This document shows, piece by piece, positions 24,308-28,880 of a stretch of DNA of 28,880 nucleotides. The notes under the pieces were generated by a model. It ran no database searches. It was not told the DNA's origin and was given only the letters and a program-made list of their open reading frames with translations. The DNA comes from a virus, in IMG/VR virus record IMGVR_UViG_3300042939_000293, positions 1 to 28,880 of that record. The stretch is one strand, 5' to 3'. Within the stretch, counting starts at the first letter, position 1. Each line of letters opens with the position of its first letter. Both the position numbers and the translations under genes were made by a program.

Positions 24308-25099
24308 TTGTCTGATAACACAAGTCCGATTGACGAAGAGACCATCAAGTCTGCTGTTGCTGGTGATGAGCCAGAGATCAGAGAACCCGAGGACCCGAAG
24401 TTCCAGCTTCCCCGAGGGATCTTTGCCGAAGGCACATGGCAACGTGATGTTGAGGTACGAGAGCTGACCGGCTCCGACGAGGAACGGTTGGCTAAGTACC
24501 AAAACGAGGTCGAGCTTTACAACGGGATCCTCGCCATGGGGACGGAAAGCATCGGATCACTGGACTTCTCCAAGATGTCCATCGCCGAGAAGGAGGGGGC
24601 TGTTGCCGAACTGCTTCTCGGAGAGAGGGACATTTTGATGCTGGAGGTCACGAAGGTGACTTTCGGTAATGAACGCACTATTGGGTGGAAGTGTTCGTTT
24701 TGTGATGACGAGAACGAGACCGATCTGGTTATCTCAGAGGACTTCCAAGCAAAGGTTCCGGACGATGTGACAGGGCCGTTCAGTTTCAAGGACTCCAAGG
24801 GACAAACCATCGAGTTCCGAGGGGTAACTGGAAAGGACATCCTGCACCTCAACCAGAGCTTGAGCGGCCCAGCGAAGAACTCAGCGGTTCTCAGCAAGGT
24901 GATCACTCGGATTGATAATGACCCACCTATCGATGCCGACGGCTTTGTCCACAACATGGGGATGAAGGACCGTAGGGAGCTTCTGGATGCAGTGAATAAG
25001 GTTCAGCCAGTGCTCGACCTCTCGGTCAAGGTTCCGTGCCACGCTTGTGGAAAGGAGAACACACTGGCCCTGACTTGGGTCGAGTTGTTTCTCAGTTGA
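24308..25099 (+). CDS. Tail assembly chaperone with zinc-ribbon-like CxxC pairs (short form)
   Basis: 263 residues from a TTG start with ACGGAG about 8 nt upstream. The N-terminus is acidic. VEVRELTGSDEERL (48-61) is typical of tail assembly/baseplate chaperones of contractile phages. Two CxxC pairs (C129/C132 in WKCSFC and C244/C247 in VPCHAC) form a likely zinc ribbon, as in T4 gp26-like proteins. The location between tube and tape measure is the standard place for tail assembly chaperones. Its 3' end overlaps a second frame that has no start codon of its own, so a longer frameshifted form is likely. Confidence 0.82.
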   Translation: MSDNTSPIDEETIKSAVAGDEPEIREPEDPKFQLPRGIFAEGTWQRDVEVRELTGSDEERLAKYQNEVELYNGILAMGTESIGSLDFSKMSIAEKEGAVAELLLGERDILMLEVTKVTFGNERTIGWKCSFCDDENETDLVISEDFQAKVPDDVTGPFSFKDSKGQTIEFRGVTGKDILHLNQSLSGPAKNSAVLSKVITRIDNDPPIDADGFVHNMGMKDRRELLDAVNKVQPVLDLSVKVPCHACGKENTLALTWVELFLS

Positions 25100-25244
25100 T
25101 ACGAAGAGTCTCTACAAGCAGTTCCAGCTACTGACATCGTTCTACCCAAGCTGGTCGCTGACAGAGATCAAGAAGATGCCACAGAGAGAACGCCTGTACT
25201 GGTTCAACGTGGCACAGTGGAGAATTAGGAGCAGCCGTGGCTGA
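25074..25244 (+). CDS. Tail assembly chaperone frameshift extension (+1 frame)
   Basis: A second frame, shifted +1 relative to the chaperone, is open from just after a stop at 25071-25073 to TGA 25242-25244. It encodes a chaperone-type helical sequence (SLYKQFQLLTSFYPSWSLTE, then IKKMPQRERLYWFNVAQW), the kind of second product made by frameshifting in tail assembly chaperone pairs. It has no plausible start: the only ATG is far inside. A shift at TTT C (25088-25091) would join residue 261 of the short form to 50 new residues, giving about 311. Phe-tRNA on UUU can re-pair with UUC one base ahead. The extension overlaps the tape measure GTG by 8 nt. Shift site and direction (+1 rather than -2) are inferred. 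Confidence 0.7.
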   Translation, partial: LGSSCFSVDTKSLYKQFQLLTSFYPSWSLTEIKKMPQRERLYWFNVAQWRIRSSRG

Positions 25245-28242
25245 GCCAGACGTAACTGGAGGAGCAGGCTCGGAGCGAGCTTCTACCCCCATCACGTCCA
25301 GCTTCAAGTTCAATGTCCCCGGCCTCTCCCAGACCACCGGGGAAGTCCGGGCACTCAACAGCAGCCTTACGGACCTGAAGTCAACGCTAAAAGAACTGGG
25401 TACCCAAAACGCCCAGATCATGCAGGGCTTCAACCAGATGATGTCCGACCTCAAGAACGGGGCCGGATCAGCCCAGCAGATGATGCAGGGAACTGGGTCG
25501 ATGGGCTCGGGCGGTGCCGTTAGCTATAGCACCACTAATGCTTACGGGGGCGGCGGCATCGGTGGATCTGCCACTACCTCAGCTCTTTCCATGGGTGGTG
25601 GGGGCGGTGGTGGCTCCTTCGGCGACATGATCGGCCGAATGATCGCCACGCCGATGAAGTATGTCTACGAGCGCATCGAGGAGAACCGGGCTGTCACACA
25701 GGGCATGGCTCAGGCTCTTAGTTCTGTAGCGACTCTCAGCGGCGGCAACATCGAGCAGATCATCTCTGGGTTCAACTCAAAGATTCCTGTTGGTGGCAAC
25801 ATCAACGACATCATGATGGCTACCAACATTGGTGCCCAGACCGGTTACGGAGATTTCTCTTCGCCCAGATCGGGGGCCTACTTCACGGCCATCAGACAGA
25901 TGCAGAAGCTGACACCAGCTATTGGGGCTGGGCAGCTCGCCAACCAGTACAGCAGCTTCCTCGGAAACACGCAGTCGCAGCAGCGGTCTCTCCTGATGAC
26001 CGGCGGGGCCATGAGTGCCTTTGGGGCCGGTGGCGTTCCGAAGACCTTGGCAGAGTGGGCCGAGAGCACCCTGAAGTTCTTTGAGGGACAACGTCCCGGA
26101 AAGGACCGGGGTAAGCAATTCACCAAGGAGCAGCTCCAGACTCAGATGTTCCCGGGGTCCAACATGGATGCTTGGTTCTCGGTCAACGGTGTTCCCGATT
26201 ACATGCGCCAGTACTTCTGGCAGTACGTCATCGGTAAAGCAGCCTCTGGGGCTACCGGTGGCGGCGATGAGATCATCAACAAGATCGTGGAGGCCCGAGG
26301 CCCAGATCTTGCGTACAAGATGCTGGAAACAGCCACAGCGGCGTCTCGCCGTGATTTCGCTCTGGCAACTGCCAAGATGCCCGGTGTCGGGAAGAGCTTG
26401 TACCAGCAATACGGCACCCGTGAAGACGCAGATCAGGCATTTCTTGAAGCTCTTCGACTGACCGATGTCGGTCTAGGCGTTGCGGGCAGCACACTTGGTC
26501 GGCTGTTCTCGGCGGTACCTACACCTATCGCAGCAGCGATGGCTCAGGGTGCTATCGATGTGACATCCGGGGGAGTGGGAGCATTCGCTGACAAACTAAT
26601 GGGCACGGGTGACCCTGAGGCTGTCGATATCGGCGACTACGGTCCCTACGGGGGAACGGGAACGGCGGGTATGGACCCCGGCTTGGCTAGCCGTGTCGGG
26701 GCCATGATGAAAGCCAACCCACGACTAAGAATCGTTTCGGGATTCCGTGACGGCGCCCTTCAGGGCCGTCTCCATGCTGCCGGTGTTGGTATGACTGCTC
26801 CAGCCGGTAAGTCTTCTCACGGGAGAGGCTGGGCCGCAGACCTCGGTCCTCGTAGTGAGTACGGGTGGATCGTAGCCAACGCCCACAAGTTTGGCCTGTC
26901 CAACGCCAACCACGTTGGGGAACCTTGGCACGTAGGGCTTCCCGGTACCGTTCCGATGCGGGCACGACGACGCCGTGGTCGAGGAGTTGGAGACGTAGAC
27001 ATCGGCGACGACACAGCAATGTCAGCGGGTGCTTCAACCGGAGTAGCTCCTGCGGCACCCGCAGCCCCGAAGCTCAGTGGTGTTGCCAAAGAGAAGACCT
27101 TCTTGAGGAGCATCTTTGACGTAGGCGAGGGAGCCCTGAAGTCCGGACAAGGGTTCCTGTCCTCACTTTCGGGGAATCTGTTCGGTACTAACGATGAGTT
27201 CGGTCAGCTTCAGCGACAGGTACTGGCATCTCTCATTGGTGGTGACTTATCGCCACTATTCGGCAAAGGTGGCATGCTCGATACCACCAACCTCATGAAC
27301 AACACGCTTGGAGGAATCTTCGACCTGTTCGGCATTCCTTCCGTAATGAACCCGTTTGCTGAGTCGAAGAATTTCAACCTGAACAACCTATTGGGTGCGT
27401 TCACTTCCCTCCTGACAAGGGGACCAACTCTCAAGCCGGTACTGTCTTCGTCTCTCGACTTCACCGCCATGGAGGGGGCTCTAGCTGCTGCATCTGCGGC
27501 AGGAGGAGCAACCGCCGCTGGTATCTCAGCTATCGCTGGAGCGGCTGCTGGTGTCAAAGCTCCCTCTAGTGGGGTAGCCAATATTCTGAGTAAGTACGGC
27601 GGTGGATGGTCCGGGGCAGCGGCAAGTGTCGCTGGTAGCGAGCAGAGGATTCTTGCCGCACTTCAGGCAGCTAACCGTGCCGGATTCTCAGGTGACTCAC
27701 TCGTTGTTGCCGGGGCATTGGCCGGTAGAGAGTCCACATGGAACCCGCAGCTCTTGAATGCGAATGCAGGTACTGGAGACAAGTCTTATGGACTGTGGCA
27801 GATCAATATGCTCGGGTCTTTAGGACCAGCGAGGCGAGCAGAGTACGGACTCTCCAAGGACGAAGACCTCTTCAACCCCGATGTCAACGCCTCTGCTGCG
27901 TTCAAGTTGTCAAAGCAAGGTACAGACTTTTATCACTGGGGTCCATACAAGGGTAAGCCGCCTCTTTACTCGGCTCAGAAGTGGGTGCAGCCCGTTCACG
28001 ACATCGCTAAAAGTGCTGGTCTCATCGGAGATCCGTTCTTCGAAGGTGGAGCAGAGCCCATGGCGGTGAACACCACTTACGCACCTAATGTGCGTAATAG
28101 CAGTGTCTCTGCTCCTACCGTGATTGAGAACACCTTTCATATCAACTCCAATGGAACTCTGGCTGATGCTCGTAGACTTACTGCGTTCATTGCTGACAAT
28201 CTTGAGTCAGAAATGACCGACCGATTCTCTAGGAGAAACTGA
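25237..28242 (+). CDS. Tape measure protein with M15 peptidase and lytic transglycosylase domains
   Basis: 1001 residues from a GTG start with TTAGGAG 8 nt upstream. The N-terminus is helical (VRALNSSLTDLKSTLKELGT), then Gly-rich (about 88-127), then long helical segments typical of tape measure proteins, which set tail length and sit in the tube. Residues about 478-568 are a VanY/M15-type peptidase: SGFR (501-504), SSHGRGWAADL (H528, D535) and GEPWHV (E562, H565), which hold the zinc ligands and catalytic Glu. Residues about 795-925 are a lysozyme-like transglycosylase: GRESTW (E832), then YGLWQINM and NPDVNASAAFKL. Both would open peptidoglycan during DNA entry. Hydrophobic Ala/Gly stretches (about 743-773) may insert in the membrane. 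Gene order after the chaperone supports the tape measure call. Confidence 0.93.
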   Translation: MAEPDVTGGAGSERASTPITSSFKFNVPGLSQTTGEVRALNSSLTDLKSTLKELGTQNAQIMQGFNQMMSDLKNGAGSAQQMMQGTGSMGSGGAVSYSTTNAYGGGGIGGSATTSALSMGGGGGGGSFGDMIGRMIATPMKYVYERIEENRAVTQGMAQALSSVATLSGGNIEQIISGFNSKIPVGGNINDIMMATNIGAQTGYGDFSSPRSGAYFTAIRQMQKLTPAIGAGQLANQYSSFLGNTQSQQRSLLMTGGAMSAFGAGGVPKTLAEWAESTLKFFEGQRPGKDRGKQFTKEQLQTQMFPGSNMDAWFSVNGVPDYMRQYFWQYVIGKAASGATGGGDEIINKIVEARGPDLAYKMLETATAASRRDFALATAKMPGVGKSLYQQYGTREDADQAFLEALRLTDVGLGVAGSTLGRLFSAVPTPIAAAMAQGAIDVTSGGVGAFADKLMGTGDPEAVDIGDYGPYGGTGTAGMDPGLASRVGAMMKANPRLRIVSGFRDGALQGRLHAAGVGMTAPAGKSSHGRGWAADLGPRSEYGWIVANAHKFGLSNANHVGEPWHVGLPGTVPMRARRRRGRGVGDVDIGDDTAMSAGASTGVAPAAPAAPKLSGVAKEKTFLRSIFDVGEGALKSGQGFLSSLSGNLFGTNDEFGQLQRQVLASLIGGDLSPLFGKGGMLDTTNLMNNTLGGIFDLFGIPSVMNPFAESKNFNLNNLLGAFTSLLTRGPTLKPVLSSSLDFTAMEGALAAASAAGGATAAGISAIAGAAAGVKAPSSGVANILSKYGGGWSGAAASVAGSEQRILAALQAANRAGFSGDSLVVAGALAGRESTWNPQLLNANAGTGDKSYGLWQINMLGSLGPARRAEYGLSKDEDLFNPDVNASAAFKLSKQGTDFYHWGPYKGKPPLYSAQKWVQPVHDIAKSAGLIGDPFFEGGAEPMAVNTTYAPNVRNSSVSAPTVIENTFHINSNGTLADARRLTAFIADNLESEMTDRFSRRN

Positions 28243-28880
28243 TGTCAGTTATCACTAATCGGTTCTCTCCTTACCGTGTTTCAGAAACTGATCAAGACAC
28301 TAGGCCCACTTGGTCTAAGTCAGTAAGAGACGGAGAAACTAGCCGTGTCTCACAGCGAGTAATTGATGAGTTTCTCCAAACAAACAATGGATCCAATCCT
28401 CCGTTTGATACTTCTACCTCAGGTGTCCTAACTCCCAATCATCAGGGAAAGATCACCCGTGGGTACATTCGTCGTGCTGATCCCAGCTCTGGTGACTCTA
28501 AGTCCAAAGCCGTTCTGTACTTCATGTACAACCCTGAGCAGATTCAGCGTGATTATGTCTCGTACCTAGATCAGGCGGCACTGGATCCATTCAATACGGT
28601 TTACGAGTCGGGGAACCTGATCGCTCCCCCGTCATTTGTCGACTTCACGTTCTCCCTGCTGTTCGACAGGCAGATCGAGGAAGCCAACGGGAAGGTGCCG
28701 AGGGGAGTCCTTGCCGATTACGACTTCTTCGACATCGTCGTTAGGAATGCCCAGCCCGGAGAAGCCAACCCGACCGTTCCCGACAACGGCATCTTGATGG
28801 TCAACCCTCAGGACATCACTGTGGTATTCAGCCGGGAATTGACGGTCCAAGGGCGTCCAATCAATGCCCGAGTGACCTTC
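28242..28880 (+). CDS. Contractile-tail baseplate/tube adaptor protein (CIS tube/LysM-type), 3' end missing
   Basis: The ATG overlaps the tape measure stop by 1 nt and the frame stays open to the window edge (213 residues). After a hydrophilic N-terminus, the segment KAVLYFMYNPEQIQRDYVSY is the known opening of contractile-injection-system tube/adaptor proteins (strand, then F-x-YNP), followed by FVDFTFSLLFDRQIEEANGK and the later strand DITVVFSRELTVQGRPI. Such proteins (XkdP/Afp7-like) usually carry a C-terminal LysM domain, which would lie outside the window, and link the tube to the baseplate hub. The first 300 nt are AT-richer than the rest. Family call is by pattern. Confidence 0.72.
   Translation, partial: MSVITNRFSPYRVSETDQDTRPTWSKSVRDGETSRVSQRVIDEFLQTNNGSNPPFDTSTSGVLTPNHQGKITRGYIRRADPSSGDSKSKAVLYFMYNPEQIQRDYVSYLDQAALDPFNTVYESGNLIAPPSFVDFTFSLLFDRQIEEANGKVPRGVLADYDFFDIVVRNAQPGEANPTVPDNGILMVNPQDITVVFSRELTVQGRPINARVTF

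Overview
The window is the virion-structure module of a double-stranded DNA, tailed bacteriophage (or a prophage of one). All supported genes lie on the + strand, tightly packed with 1-4 nt overlaps or short gaps. A tail sheath followed by a T4 gp19-like tail tube shows that the tail is contractile (myovirus morphology). No host gene, integrase, tRNA or CRISPR array is visible. Shine-Dalgarno sequences of the GGAG/AGGAG type precede many starts, and GTG and TTG starts occur. The moderate to fairly high GC and the peptidoglycan hydrolases in the tape measure protein suggest a Gram-positive, possibly actinobacterial, host. The host assignment is inference only.

Layout: (1) 1-1878 holds the end of a Cys-rich small protein and the terminase large subunit. 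(2) 1948-5083 holds five genes of unknown function between terminase and portal, including a 58-aa Cys-rich ORF and a 445-aa protein ending in a sliding-clamp-binding-like motif (QLNLF). (3) 5098-9046 holds portal, scaffold and an N4-gp56-like major capsid protein, followed by a strong hairpin. (4) 9144-13739 holds small structural proteins and a tail-collar-type fibre with a His-rich HxH tip. (5) 13741-15420 holds probable neck (head-tail connector) proteins, the second fused to a fibre-type beta domain. (6) 15417-20829 holds a 980-aa fibre with collagen-like repeats, two carbohydrate-binding-like modules and a GC-rich C-terminal half, plus two more fibre-type proteins. (7) 20898-22033 holds tail-completion proteins. 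(8) 22101-28242 holds sheath, tube, a zinc-ribbon tail assembly chaperone with a probable +1 frameshift extension, and a tape measure protein carrying two peptidoglycan hydrolase domains. (9) From 28242 a contractile-tail baseplate/tube-adaptor protein runs off the window.

Together these genes package DNA (terminase, portal), build the head (scaffold, capsid), close it (connectors), and make the contractile tail (sheath, tube, chaperones, tape measure, baseplate). A large block of host-recognition fibres sits unusually between the head/neck genes and the tail genes rather than after the baseplate. The most notable points are the clamp-motif protein inside the packaging module, the chaperone frameshift, the dual-enzyme tape measure, and the mosaic, compositionally split fibre gene.
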